Below are positions 23,282-39,080 of a stretch of 64,000 nucleotides of DNA, piece after piece (positions within the stretch are counted from its first letter, which is position 1; each line of letters opens with the position of its first letter). The stretch spans positions 186,001 through 250,000 of the forward strand of contig NQMI01000057.1 in NCBI GenBank assembly GCA_002270565.1, read 5' to 3'. The notes under the pieces were generated by a model that was not told the origin of the DNA, did not search any database, and saw only the letters and a list, made by a program, of their open reading frames with translations. The translations under genes were made by a program, and so were the position numbers. Origin of the DNA: Stenocarpella maydis (Eukaryota > Ascomycota > Sordariomycetes > Diaporthales > Diaporthaceae).

Positions 23282-24909
23282 TCACAGCTCATCCCTCACA
23301 GCCTCCTCGGCCGTGTTGCCTCCCTCGACTTCCGGGACTGCCTCCTCCCTCCCCATCTCCGTCATGCCCTTCTTGACAATCGAGCTTATCATTTCGTACA
23401 CAACCTGAGCCGCCGCCAGCGCAGTCTCCTCGCCCTGGCCCTGATACGCCGGCGCAACCTCGACCACATCTGCGCCCACCACGTTCAGGCTCTCAATGCC
23501 GCGGAGGATCCTGATCAACTCCCTCGTCGTCCACCCACCAGGCTCCGGGGTGCCCGTGCCGGGCGCAAACGCCGGGTCGAGGACGTCAATGTCCACAGAC
23601 AGGTAGACAGGGTCATCCGGGGGGATGGCGTCCAGGATCGTCTTGACCACGCCCGCGGTCCCCAGGTCGTCGATGTCGTCGGCGGTGACGCGCAGCCAGT
23701 TCTGCGCCGTGTCGTCGTCAAAGTCGTCCCACCCGTTGCCCGACAGCCGCGTGCGCAGCCCCGCGTGCACCGAGGGCCGCGCCGTGTCGTTGACCAGCAG
23801 GCCCTCGCTCCCGGCCAGCCAGAACATGGACCCGTGGTTGAAGTGCGCCTGGTCCGTCAGCCAGGCCGAGGGGTACTTGGCCGGGTGCCAGGTGTCGAGG
23901 TGCGCGTCGAAGTGCAGCACCCGCAGCGGCCTGCCGTAGATCTTGTTCAGCGCCCTCAGCGCCGGCAGCGCGAGGCTGTGATCCCCGCCCAGCGTGATGA
24001 GCTTGGGCTTCTCGAGCAAGGGGGACAGCGGCCTCCGGCTGCCCAGCTCCATGAAGGCCTCTGTCATCTGCAGTTGCGCCACGGCATTGTCGACCGGCAC
24101 TATGGGTATGTCCCCACAGTCCATGATCTTTGCCCAGCTCTGGTATGGGTTGATGTTGGCCCTCGGGTTGAACCCCCGGAAGGTCGTCTGCCGCGAAGAA
24201 GCATGACGGATGGCACGCGGTCCAAATCTTGCGCCTAGGCAGCTGTGGTCAGCACCGTCTCCCGTACAGGGCAGGGGCTCTGCCCCTGTAGCGAGAAACT
24301 GGGGGGCGTACCTGGCCGGTAGGTCACAGCGGTGTCAAAGGGCGCACCCACGATCGCGATATCAAACAGCTCCGTGGGGTCTGTAAGACACTTGACGTGC
24401 TTCAGGTGGGCGAAGCTGCCTATTCCAGCAAAAGGCCACTGTAGTCGGGCAAAAGAGTCAGCCCATCACCGCATCTCCCAACCTGCCAACCCAGTCTGCC
24501 CATGGCCTCAAGGCGAGCAAATGCCGCGGCCGCCCGTGGGGTAATATCTCATCCGCAGGCCCGACGGCAGCCCACAGCTATTCACGTCGGCGGTGAGCGC
24601 GACGATCGATCTCCCGTGGGGTGACGGGAGATAATTGTCCCTCGGGCGGCCGCAGGAGAGACACGAGGCATGAGCCTGCCAAGTCGTGCAGACGTACTTG
24701 TCTCTGCCGTGTCTGGACTTCCCAAATGGACGTTCAAAGGGAGGAAAGAAAGAAAGGCGCCTCCCGCTCACCTCCATGCCCCATTTGTCCTCGAGCTCGG
24801 CAACCTCCTCTGCCGTCCACACGCGGTCTTCATGTTTGTGGTGACCGCCGCAGGCCTCCGCCAGCGAGGCCAGCGCGGTGAGGATGAGGGGCGCCAATCC
24901 GCTCCTCAT
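23282..24909 (-). CDS. Secreted agmatinase / ureohydrolase family enzyme
   Basis: Three exons: 24909-24772, 24438-24312 and 24234-23282, giving 405 residues. Introns are 333 and 77 bp. The first join reads [16 protein letters not shown], a conserved agmatinase block; the second restores a split Gly in [14 protein letters not shown]. All six expected manganese ligands of the arginase/agmatinase fold are present: His174 (GGDHS), Asp198, His200 and Asp202 (HFDAHLDT), Asp303 and Asp305 (SVDIDVLDP), followed by [11 protein letters not shown]. The reaction is hydrolysis of agmatine or a related guanidino compound to urea and an amine. The first ~19 residues ([19 protein letters not shown]) look like a signal peptide, so the enzyme is probably secreted or vacuolar, as in many filamentous fungi. 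The exact substrate cannot be fixed from sequence. Confidence 0.9.
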
Positions 24910-26877
24910 GTCGGATGGTGTTGTGGTCTGGACGTTTGGTACGTGCCGATGCTAGTGTAGCAACGCCGGGCAAGACGAGGCCAGATGCGGCAATGACCAG
25001 TCGTTATGAAGTCAGTCTGTGCACAAAAAGAACAAATATGGGATGATCCATTTCATGAGGGGGCCGATCAAGTGCTCTCTCCTCGAGGCGAGAAGCTACT
25101 AATTTGGAAGTGAGTGTGGTCTGCCGGTCCGGCCCGGTCAAGGAATCGATATCGACTCAACTATCATATTCTACGTGTGACTGGGCTGGGCACGACGCAT
25201 CGGATCGAGCACCAGCGAATCGAGCACAAGCGAGACCCAGCTTGGCGGTCGTGCGATGCGCATGGTCGCGCTACGCAGTGACCCATCGTTCGACCTAGCC
25301 GATAACATCTCTCTTTCCGCATAGCAATGGAATGAATATCGATCAGTATACGATGCCAAATCCGGGCGTCTATACAGAGTAGGCAAGAGTAAGCGCAGTT
25401 AGCAATGGCAAGATACTCAGTGGCCGTTATTTGTCAATTCGGCTAGTCAATCAAGCTCCGGTGCCGTCAACGGCCGGGCCGGTCGGTCAAAAAGTCTCAC
25501 GCGGCCAAGCAAACGCCGGCCCCCGTCATGGACCAAAACCATCCAAGCGCGCGGTCGCTAAGTGGATATAGTGTGAGGCCAGATGTGCTTTCGCCGGGGT
25601 GATGCAGACACGAAGGCGTCTTCTGTGCGTCATGGGCTTATTGACGCTGTAGTGGTTGCCGGGCACTTGAGAATTGTGGGGGCGAGCAGATAGATACACA
25701 GTCCTTCACGCGCCCAGCTGGCGAGGCTCGCGGGCTATGCAAGAGGGGAGCTGCAAGGACGATCCAGTCTCTGGGTATGCATCGACCTGGCGTGGCTCGC
25801 CGGTGAGTAATAAGACGAACACACAAACCTCATCGTGTGGCCCCTTCACACATGCAAGATTAAGCTCTTGCCCCCCCCTCTCCTCCGTGTTAGGGAAGGG
25901 CGCCTCATCATCATCCTCTCCCTACTCCTCCTCCTCCTCCACTTTCAATGCCACTGCCTTTATTGCGCACCTCCGCGCCGAAAGCATATCTGGAGGTGGG
26001 GAGCCAAACTTTCCGGAACGCGAACCCCAGGTGCACGTCAGCACGCTTCAGCGCTGATCCAATGAGATAGATGCCTCTAAGGAGTGGGGGAAAACCGAGT
26101 TCAGATGCCAAGAATGTTTGGAAACACTCCGTGGTGTGACGCCGGGAGCTTAAGAAGGTCAAGAGCACGCCGTTCTCGGTCATGATGGCTGACTCCGAGG
26201 GACCTGATTTGCCTGGTCCGGGGGCCCGGTCCATGATGAGCAGGCATTGACACTATGATAGCAGAAGCGCCATGTGTGGTATTTGATGAGGTCACAAATT
26301 ATATTCGCGCACCGGTCGCCATAGCGATCCTAATGGTGTTGGACAATGACCGCATCTCTGTCCCCAACGCCTCCGTAATCAATCATCAAACAGTACTGCT
26401 GCTGGGCCAGTGAGTGGTGTTTTCAAATGGCCACAAGTCTCGGCTTGACGACAACTCCAGTCAAGAAGATGCAGATCTGTTCGTATTGAAATGTGGGAAA
26501 AAGAGTCGCTTCAACGAATAACACTTCCAGATCTAAAAAGAGAAGCCCCCTTCACCCGAACACTAGCAGTTCTCTTCTGGCAAGAGCTGTCCATCGACAG
26601 CCTCGGAGCCATGGAAAACCCGCCGCGTTTGCCGCCTTCGCAAACGATCAGTGGCCTGAACGTGACTCTTGGCCTTGTTCATCCCGTCCGGGTGGCCCAG
26701 AGCTGCTGGGTGTCCAATGAGTGTACATGAGAAGAGAAAAACCCATGTCCTGCAATCAGACTATTCTTCTATCCCAGACAGCCCCACCTGCTCGTCTTGC
26801 TATGCCCTGGACCAGGGACAGACCGGTCCAGTCGACAGAGAATTGACTGTGGCATGCTCGCAGTCGAAGGGGCGAGA
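24910..26877. other. 2-kb intergenic region (upstream of agmatinase, downstream of CDC42)
   Basis: It holds the agmatinase promoter and the CDC42 3' untranslated region. Open frames are short, overlapping and without domains. A CTC triplet tract lies at 25919-25940. Confidence 0.5.
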
Positions 26878-31766
<4,889 letters not shown>

Positions 31767-32450
31767 ATGGACCCCGACACCATAGATGCCCTCCTGGAGC
31801 GCTATCTCGCCCTGCTGGACGAGTACACCACCCTGCGCGCCAGGCTGAGCCAGCTCCAGACCGTCATGTTCCAGCACCTGGCCCGAGCAAACTTCTCAGC
31901 CGAGCGGGGCATGCGCTACGGCCAAGACTTCTACGACAAGAGGATGCAGGCGCTGCGCCAGGTCAGCATCAGCACCACCAAAGAGGGCCTGCCAACCTTC
32001 ACCGTGTCGCACAGCAGCCGTGCCGCGGGCGACGACGAGGACGGCCATGATGAGTCTACGCGACAGAGTCCTATTCCTCCCCAATCTCAGGAGGAGGAGG
32101 AGGAGGCTGCGGCTGAGGAGAAGGCGCCGGGCGGGCAGCCCGCCCCTGGGCGTGATCACAAAGCTGAGGGCGAGGCGGGCCAGAAGAAGCAAACCGCCGC
32201 GAGGGACCCCCTCCGATGGTTCGGCGTGCTCACGCCACTGTCTCTGCGGCAGACCCAGGCCTGCGCTGCCGAGGTGATTGACCAGGTCGTCCCGCGCCTG
32301 GCCTCACTAAGCGCTGAGATGCAGGACCTTGAGATCCAGGTCCGCAGGGCGAGGAAGAAGCGGGCCAAGGAGAGGGCCGCCGCCGCCGCAGCGAGCCAGC
32401 AGCACCAGCAGCACCAGGCGGTCGGTGGCGAGGAACTGGCCGCCAAGTGA
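31767..32450 (+). CDS. vma22: VMA22/CCDC115-like V-ATPase assembly factor
   Basis: Single exon, 227 residues from the ATG in GCCATGGAC (good initiation context). The N-terminus (MDPDTIDALLERYLALLDEY) is an amphipathic helix, and a C-terminal block contains LRWFGVLTPLSLRQTQ followed by a coiled coil ending in Lys/Arg/Ala-rich sequence. The RWFG(V/I)L.P..LR.AQ block with a following helix is the hallmark of the CCDC115/Vma22 family, which acts at the ER in assembly of the V0 sector of the vacuolar ATPase. Between the two conserved parts is an acidic, disordered insert (EEEEEAAAEEKAPGG). The open frame extends upstream to 31617, but those codons are not conserved in character, so I use the downstream ATG. 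Confidence 0.7.
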   Translation: MDPDTIDALLERYLALLDEYTTLRARLSQLQTVMFQHLARANFSAERGMRYGQDFYDKRMQALRQVSISTTKEGLPTFTVSHSSRAAGDDEDGHDESTRQSPIPPQSQEEEEEAAAEEKAPGGQPAPGRDHKAEGEAGQKKQTAARDPLRWFGVLTPLSLRQTQACAAEVIDQVVPRLASLSAEMQDLEIQVRRARKKRAKERAAAAAASQQHQQHQAVGGEELAAK

Positions 32451-33700
32451 ATGGGGGCTCGCGAGAAAATCTCTACACGAATGCAGGTTTATGGACAGCA
32501 TGGACGTGCCGTCTTCGAAGGCAAAATCGACCTGAACCCCGGGAAATTAGTGCGATATGATCCGACTTGATAGTCCAGGTTGGCTCGCGGATTGGTTCCT
32601 GAACCTTCGGCGGACTCGGGTGTGACCGATGTGGCCGCAGCAGATTCTGCCATTCTCGCCCGCTTATTCTTGCATAACAGAAAGCCTCCATAATCTCGAC
32701 ATCCAACGCTCTGGGACGCACATGTCAGGCCCTCGCCGGCCTCCGCCCCGAATGTAGACTGCCTCCAGGCACTCTGGCCTTCAACCGCCAGGACGCACAA
32801 GCGACTTCAGCTCGTGAGTATCTGTGCTCTGCGCGTACTTATCTCGCTACCGTCGGACTCCTTTCTCGCGCAGCGGAACGTGGCTGGCGTTTGGCTCTCC
32901 AGGCGCCGCTGAGGAACCAGGGGGCCAATGAAGGCTTGGGGGTGTCACGAACTCAGGGCCGATGTAACGCGTCACTTTCCAGAAATGGGAGCTGGCGTGG
33001 ACATCACGGTGATGTTGGTGCGATGCCCGCATCAGCGTGACGCCGCGGCACGTGTTTTCAAGACATACGTGTGTCCCTCTGCTTTTGCACATACAATGGC
33101 ATCAATAAGCGCCCAACCCCACCTCCGCAGTGTCTTTGCCCCGAGTCCGATTACCTCACGGAGATTGCCAGCTGCGTAGAGACGGCGAGGCATCCTGTCC
33201 TCCACGACCGGGGTTGTTGAGATTTCAGCAAGGATGCGTTTGGATGAACGAGATGGTTACCGACCTGAGTGGTCTCATTCCTGGACCTCGTCCGTGCCGC
33301 GATCTCGATATCCAGCAAACGCCCGATGTACCTTACTATGTCGCGACACCCCCCGGCAGGGAGCAATGCGTTATACAATTATTGTTCTGCCGGAGTCAGT
33401 CAACTCCACCATGAATGGACAAAGGCATGCTGACCGGACTGGCTGGCACACGATCCGAGACTAGCGGTTCACACAACACAGGCGAACCAGAAGGGTGGCC
33501 CTCGAGACCGTGGAGCGACGACAGTCTCGCTGGCATGGAAGCCCTTTTGATGTCTCATATCCTGGACGTCCGTTAGTCTACCTGTACATCAACTATGCTA
33601 TGCCTCTAGAGGGGTATCTCTACTATGCTAGACATGTATCCACACAAAAAGAAACACAAAAATTCATCTCCTGACCGATCGATCTATTTACGCATCCCTC
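32451..33700. other. Convergent intergenic region between the VMA22-like and acid phosphatase genes
   Basis: 1.25 kb holding the 3' ends of both genes. Frames here are short and show no domain. Confidence 0.5.
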
Positions 33701-35313
33701 TTAGTAGCCCGCAGGCTCCAGCTTCACCGGGAACAGGTCCCCCTTGTCGGCAATGGCACAATCCCTCCTCCAGTTCTTGGGCGTGATCTTGTCCACAATA
33801 TCCTTGAACGCCTTCAGGGTGCAGAACGACTCGTCGCCCTCCAGGTGGTTCCCCACGGCCTTGCAGCCGGGGATCGTGACGGGCTCATCGTTGTACCGCA
33901 CGCGCACGTAGTGGCCTTCGATCCGCCCGAGCTCCTCCTCGGTCATCTCCCCGAGGGGCTTGCGGCCGAGGCCGCGGAGGGCGCTGCCAGCCAGCGAGCT
34001 TGGGCTGGCCCCCGGGGCGACGCCGGGGGCGGGCTTTGCGGCAGAAGCCCCGGTGGACTTGCGGAACACCTCGAGCGCGATGTGGCTCGTGTATGGTGGC
34101 CAGCGGCGGGTCTCGTAGGCGCCGAGGCTCGCGAGCGTGCCGGCCAGGGTGGTGTCGTGGCAGCCGGACAAGCCGAACTTGATGACGGCGTCGCCTTGCC
34201 TGGCCGGGCTGTTGGCAGCCTCGGCGTTGGCGACCATGCGCGCCGTGATGTCCCCGAGTAGAGAACCCACACCCAGAGCGCGGTACTCGCGATTCTCCCA
34301 GAAGCCAGAGAACCTATGATGAACAGGAAAGTCGCTTAGCCATAGCGGTACAGAACCAAGGTTTTGGTTTGACTTACCACTCCTCGACAACGATCTTCTC
34401 CATAGTCTCAAGTGCCTTTGCGTCGTAGAAGACAGCGGGAAGTCTAGTCCCGGGCCCGTGAGCAAGGGTGGAGTTCACGGTGTCCAAGATGCCCGAGAGC
34501 CGAGGTCTCGCGTCCACAGCCACGCGGGTGCCTTCGGGCATGTACTTGCCGTAGATGCCGTTCAGGTAGTCCATCTCCGCACTCGAGTTCCAACGCTCTG
34601 CGGTGCGCTTTGCGTAGGCCTTCATCAGGGCCCTGTAGCGCGGACAACCCCCTTCGTTGGGCAGCAGCTGCTCGTGGGACAGGTTCCTGAGCAGGATGGT
34701 CGGCGGTGGGAAGTCAGCGGTGCGCTTGTCCTCCGGGTACAGGCCGACGAAGACCTGCTGCAGAGACTCTAGTGCACGTGGGACTGGGGTCGCACGCAGG
34801 TACATGAAGTCGGACGAGTTGATGACTTCGGGGAGGAAGCCCAACTGTTGAACGTATAGACCACGTAGCCGCTGGCCGAGGCTGTAAGTAGTCTCGCGGC
34901 CCTTGTCAGTAAGCATACCTGCAGCATGGTCAGTATTGCATTGGGCGGACGAACTAAGGAGATTCAAATGTCTTCCTACCCATCTCACAGAGCTCGTCCA
35001 CGTGGCCAGTGGCGCCCGTGGCCAGGATGGGAGCGTCAGTGTTTTCCCCAAAGGACTCGAGGCGTTTCTTCCATTCCAGAGAGGAGAACACAACTCCGTT
35101 CTTATTTGCTTCAAGCACCACGCTTCTCAGATGACTGGCAGACTTGCAATATGGCCAAAAGGGATGAAGACCGGCATTTTGGAAGCGAGCGTGGACCGGT
35201 GTGCGTTCTCCATGGCGGAGGAGGATCTGAGCCTGGACAAGCTCCAGGCCAGGAGGATAGAGGGCTTTGAGCTCATCCTCAGTGTAGGGTTTTCGTGGTT
35301 CAAGGCTCGTCAT
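33701..35313 (-). CDS. Histidine acid phosphatase family protein, no signal peptide
   Basis: Three exons: 35313-34980, 34918-34378 and 34313-33701, giving 495 residues. Introns are 61 and 64 bp (GTAGGA..CAG and GTAAGT..TAG) and restore frame at EMG-MLTDKG and EEW-FSGFW. The catalytic signature LLRHGERTP lies at residues 31-39 (His34 is the phospho-acceptor), and the acid/base pair is His344-Asp345 in SGCHDTTLAG. These two motifs define branch 2 of the histidine phosphatase superfamily. No hydrophobic signal is present (MTSLEPRKPYTEDELKAL), so it is likely intracellular or mitochondrial and unlike secreted phytases. Family relatives include lysophosphatidic acid phosphatase (ACP6-like); the true substrate is unknown. 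The protein has a Pro/Ala/Ser-rich insert after the HD motif (about residues 372-405). Confidence 0.88.
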
Positions 35314-35932
35314 GGCGGTGTGAGGGTGGTTATAAAAATGCTGGCTTCTGTCAGTCTGGGTAACACACCGGCGGGGTATTAAGTGTTTTGATTTGAGGAT
35401 AGGTTGGGGAGAGGTGGTGATGCAAGGTGATCAAGTGAATGTGACAGCGAGTAAAGGTGTGAAACGGATGGGACTGAAATATGGGGAAAGGAGATTCGAC
35501 GTGGAGATATTTACACTAGGGCTTACCAGCTCTTATCGAACTCATCGTGAATTGGCCTGGTGTCGTGATTATACAGACCGGAGGATGCGACGGAAGTGGT
35601 ACTATACGTCGACGAGATGTAGACCAGCCAGACCGGAGGGCAGGCTATAGCGAGCATAGTAACTGCACCAACCACAGTGACTTGGCTGCTAGTGTAGCTC
35701 ATGCGGGTTGCCTGCCATCATTGATGCCAGGGTGTGGGTCCAAGCCTCTCCGCCATTATTTCCGGCATCGCATCTCAACTCAACTGCAGGCTATATCCTG
35801 AGAACACATCCTAAACCTCTTTACTCGTCAACACCTCTACTCTGCCACCAGGCTGGACCACACAGGCCAGCGTGCAGGCCAGGTCGATGTAATCCTGTAC
35901 GGGCTCAATTCAGACGTGTAAGGGAGGTGTGA
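35314..35932. other. Divergent promoter region, acid phosphatase and PPR gene
   Basis: 619 bp between two divergently read genes. No coding sequence or clear site seen. Confidence 0.5.
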
Positions 35933-38701
35933 TTGCAATTCCTTCACTGGCTGCAGTGGGGGCAAAATTCGTTTTCGATGCAGAGATTCCGCACCATATG
36001 CTGCTGCTCTTGCCGCAGGCGCCTCCTGGCCGAAGCCCTGTTTCGAGCTCAAGCTCCTCGGCTCCCACGATGGCAACTTCAGGCCAGGACAGCTATGAGC
36101 TCAGCCCCTGCCGGCAGGCCACATCCGGCTTCAGACCACTCGGTTGATGATTATGTCCCTTCAATTGATGCCGCAGGACCTGAGGAGCGAAAGACATCCG
36201 GCAGAGAGGCGCCGGCCCAGAACCAGGACCCCACAAAGCCTCGCTTCAGAGGGCTGAATCGGTGGAAGTCTACAAAAAGGCCAGCCACCGTTACCAGGGG
36301 GGAAAGTTTGGAGATATTCGAGCGGGTCGTCCGGCAACAAGTCGAAGAGGATACACCCAGAAAGTCGGCACCACGGTCACCCGCCGCTCTCCAGTATTAC
36401 AACGATCTCGTACAACTGAAGCCAATGTTGAAGGAGCAGAACATCGAGACCTGTCTCGAGTTCTTCTTAACCAGATTGTGGAATAATGTGCCTTTCGAAG
36501 ACAGGAATAACATGATGAAGCAGAGAGGGACCTACCTCATGACCAGAGTCGTAAAAGCCAAGATGGCCGACTGGGACAACGAAAGGTTGCCAACCCTGGC
36601 ACAGACAACCCAGATGTTTCATGAGCTCAACTCCTTGAGCTGCAAGAAATGGACCGACGCCGTCATGAGCCTCATAGGCCACCTGGTGACTAGGAACAGT
36701 ACCAAAGCCGACTACCCCGACGTGGAAGCATATGAAATGTCAATGACCAGGAAGAATGCACTTCTGCATGATCTCATCGATGCCTGGATCGTCTTCCACC
36801 GCCATCGCTTGTCCCTAAACAGATATGGTGACTCGGACGCGCAGGAGTTCCGATTCCCAAAGCTCGACGAGGAGCTCCTCCAGAGATATGCGAAGTCTGG
36901 CGAGCTACCGAAAGCAATCAATATTATGTTTCCGCAGCTCTGGGGCAACGACTTCAAGGCCATCCCAGCGGTGGCCATCGCTACTTTTGTGGTTCTGGCA
37001 GACCCTGCAGCTTCCTCCCCTGAGGCACAGAAGAAGGCGAAGCCCCTTCTCGAACCATTGGGGAAGATACTTGCTGCTGTTCCGGTCTGGAAAGCGGGCC
37101 TGAAGGACATCTTCGCAGAACATCAAGATGTCCTGCTCTACGTCTTGGCCCGTTGGGACTTTCTCATTTCTCAGCTTCGTCAGACCGAGAGGCCCAAACG
37201 CCGCCCGTGGAAGATTGCCAGTGAACCAGAGGTCGAACCAGAGGCGAAATCAGAGGCCAAACAATGGGCAATATCAGAGGTCAACTTCCACGGAGGTCCG
37301 AGCAGATACATCATGCACGACGTAAACACAGCCCTTGGGATGGGCGATGTTGATGCCGTGGAGGCCGCGTGGGCGCGTACCTTGAAGCAAGAGGCTATGT
37401 CCAATAAAGGTCGAAAGGTGGAGGTTCAGCCAGACGTCAAGGCCAAGCTGTTCCACCACTTCATCATGGCGTTCACTGCGCTGCACCGGCCGCAGAGAGC
37501 TGTCGAAGTTTGGGAGTACATGACAGGTAGCGGGATCAAGCCAAGTGTCAAGACATGGACTTCACTGATTGAGGGGTGTCGGAGGTCCAAGAATGCTGTA
37601 GGCATCGAGAATGTGTGGAAAAAGTTGCTGGCTTCTGGTCTCGAGGTGGACGACGAGGCCTGGTCGGCTCGCGTCGTCGGGCTGATAGACTGCGGCGAGC
37701 CTGAGGCAGGGCTGCGGGCCCTCTACGAAATGCAGCACCAGTCGAAGCTAACAATCACCCCGATCAACGCGGCCGTTGCTGCTCTGATCCGCATGAATGC
37801 CACGTCTGCGGCCAGGAAAGTTCTAGACTGGGCGGCGCAAAACCACATTGACCCAGATATCGTGACCTTCAACACGCTGCTACGGCCGTTGGTCATGGAG
37901 GGAAACGCCGCGTCGATCGACGGCCTACTAAAGATGATGAAGGAGAAGCACGTCAATCCGGACACGGCAACGTTCACAGTGCTCCTCGAGGGCCTAATCG
38001 GTAACTCTAAAGATGCGGATCCGGCCGAGCAGGTCAACACCGTCAACGAACTCTTCAACCAGATGGAAGCCGCGGGCGTGGAGGCCGACATGTCAACATT
38101 CGCACGCATGACACACATACTCCTCAGCGAGCCCGGTGCCAACAGCTACGAGGCAGTGGAGGCCATCCGCAAACACATTCTGAGCAAGGGCCTTACCGTG
38201 ACGCCGCAAATGCACACAATCCTGGTAAACCACTACCTCAGCCTCGACCCCCCGAACTTAGACGCCGTGGACGACCTCGTAAATAGGGGTGAGCTGAATT
38301 GGCATATGCTTATGCGGTGCGGCTTGGATAGGGTATTTTGGGAGCGCGTCATCAAGGGGTACGCCACCGCGGGAGACGTGGACACGGCGTATGACATCTT
38401 CGAGCAGGTGAGCAACATTGGATCCGCCATGACGCTGGGCACGCTCTTGATCCTGCTCCGCTCGCTGGTCAATGCGGGCAAGATGGAAGAGGCCAGAAAG
38501 GCTGTCGAGATCGCGAAGAGAGACAGGCAGAACTCCCAAGTGACCCAGCCTGGGCAGGGCTTCGGTCTCCACCGTCACAGGCAGAAAAGCAGGTACTGGA
38601 GGCATGGGTTCTGGGTGTTCGCGGTCGAGCATGGGCTGCTGTCGCCGGACGAGTGGAAACAGCTTGAGCTGGGTATCACATCTGGTGCTGCCGTACCCTG
38701 A
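35933..38701 (+). CDS. cya5: Mitochondrial PPR protein, CYA-5-like
   Basis: A single exon of 922 residues. The N-terminal ~55 residues are rich in Arg, Gln, Trp and Cys without acidic residues (MQRFRTICCCSCRRRLLAEA), consistent with a mitochondrial presequence. The alternative ATG at 35969 is also plausible. The C-terminal half shows degenerate pentatricopeptide repeats, for example PSVKTWTSLIEGCRRSKNA, PDIVTFNTLLRPLVMEGNAA and PDTATFTVLLEGLIG. The region around LEFFLTRLWNNVPFEDRNNM resembles the conserved N-terminal part of fungal Cya5 proteins. In Neurospora crassa, CYA-5 is needed for expression of mitochondrial cox1. The PPR call is firm; orthology to cya-5 is inferred from length and the conserved N-terminal block. 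Confidence 0.8.
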   Translation: MQFLHWLQWGQNSFSMQRFRTICCCSCRRRLLAEALFRAQAPRLPRWQLQARTAMSSAPAGRPHPASDHSVDDYVPSIDAAGPEERKTSGREAPAQNQDPTKPRFRGLNRWKSTKRPATVTRGESLEIFERVVRQQVEEDTPRKSAPRSPAALQYYNDLVQLKPMLKEQNIETCLEFFLTRLWNNVPFEDRNNMMKQRGTYLMTRVVKAKMADWDNERLPTLAQTTQMFHELNSLSCKKWTDAVMSLIGHLVTRNSTKADYPDVEAYEMSMTRKNALLHDLIDAWIVFHRHRLSLNRYGDSDAQEFRFPKLDEELLQRYAKSGELPKAINIMFPQLWGNDFKAIPAVAIATFVVLADPAASSPEAQKKAKPLLEPLGKILAAVPVWKAGLKDIFAEHQDVLLYVLARWDFLISQLRQTERPKRRPWKIASEPEVEPEAKSEAKQWAISEVNFHGGPSRYIMHDVNTALGMGDVDAVEAAWARTLKQEAMSNKGRKVEVQPDVKAKLFHHFIMAFTALHRPQRAVEVWEYMTGSGIKPSVKTWTSLIEGCRRSKNAVGIENVWKKLLASGLEVDDEAWSARVVGLIDCGEPEAGLRALYEMQHQSKLTITPINAAVAALIRMNATSAARKVLDWAAQNHIDPDIVTFNTLLRPLVMEGNAASIDGLLKMMKEKHVNPDTATFTVLLEGLIGNSKDADPAEQVNTVNELFNQMEAAGVEADMSTFARMTHILLSEPGANSYEAVEAIRKHILSKGLTVTPQMHTILVNHYLSLDPPNLDAVDDLVNRGELNWHMLMRCGLDRVFWERVIKGYATAGDVDTAYDIFEQVSNIGSAMTLGTLLILLRSLVNAGKMEEARKAVEIAKRDRQNSQVTQPGQGFGLHRHRQKSRYWRHGFWVFAVEHGLLSPDEWKQLELGITSGAAVP

Positions 38702-39080
38702 AAATGACATGATACGTAAACTTTAGATATAGATGGCGGAAACCTGGAGAAGCTACGGGATCATGTACTTTTACTTAACGTCGAGAATACCACGAATTAT
38801 TGTGTTTCTTGAATCAAGCGAGGTATCAACCATCAACAACCTGTCCTTTACCTTTCCCAAACTGACAGCTCCCTAACGCCTGTTTCCTACACCGTAAATG
38901 CGCTACTTCAACGCAGTCAGTAGCACGTTAATGTCTTGGCTGTACCCAAACCACCAGCCTTGCTGAGACTGCTCGACCAAGCCTCTCGATGCTTAATGCC
39001 GTTTAACATGCTAGCAGTGCAAAAATAACATGGTCCTGCCGCCAGGCCGACCCAGTCTTACGACCGACAGCCACGCTTCT
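38702..39080. other. Convergent 3' region between the PPR gene and MIS12
   Basis: 379 bp with no coding sequence. Confidence 0.5.

Noticed and set aside
23237..24238. 333-codon open frame on the plus strand
   Set aside because: Antisense to the agmatinase, which has all manganese ligands; the plus-strand product is Arg/Pro/Val-rich noise.
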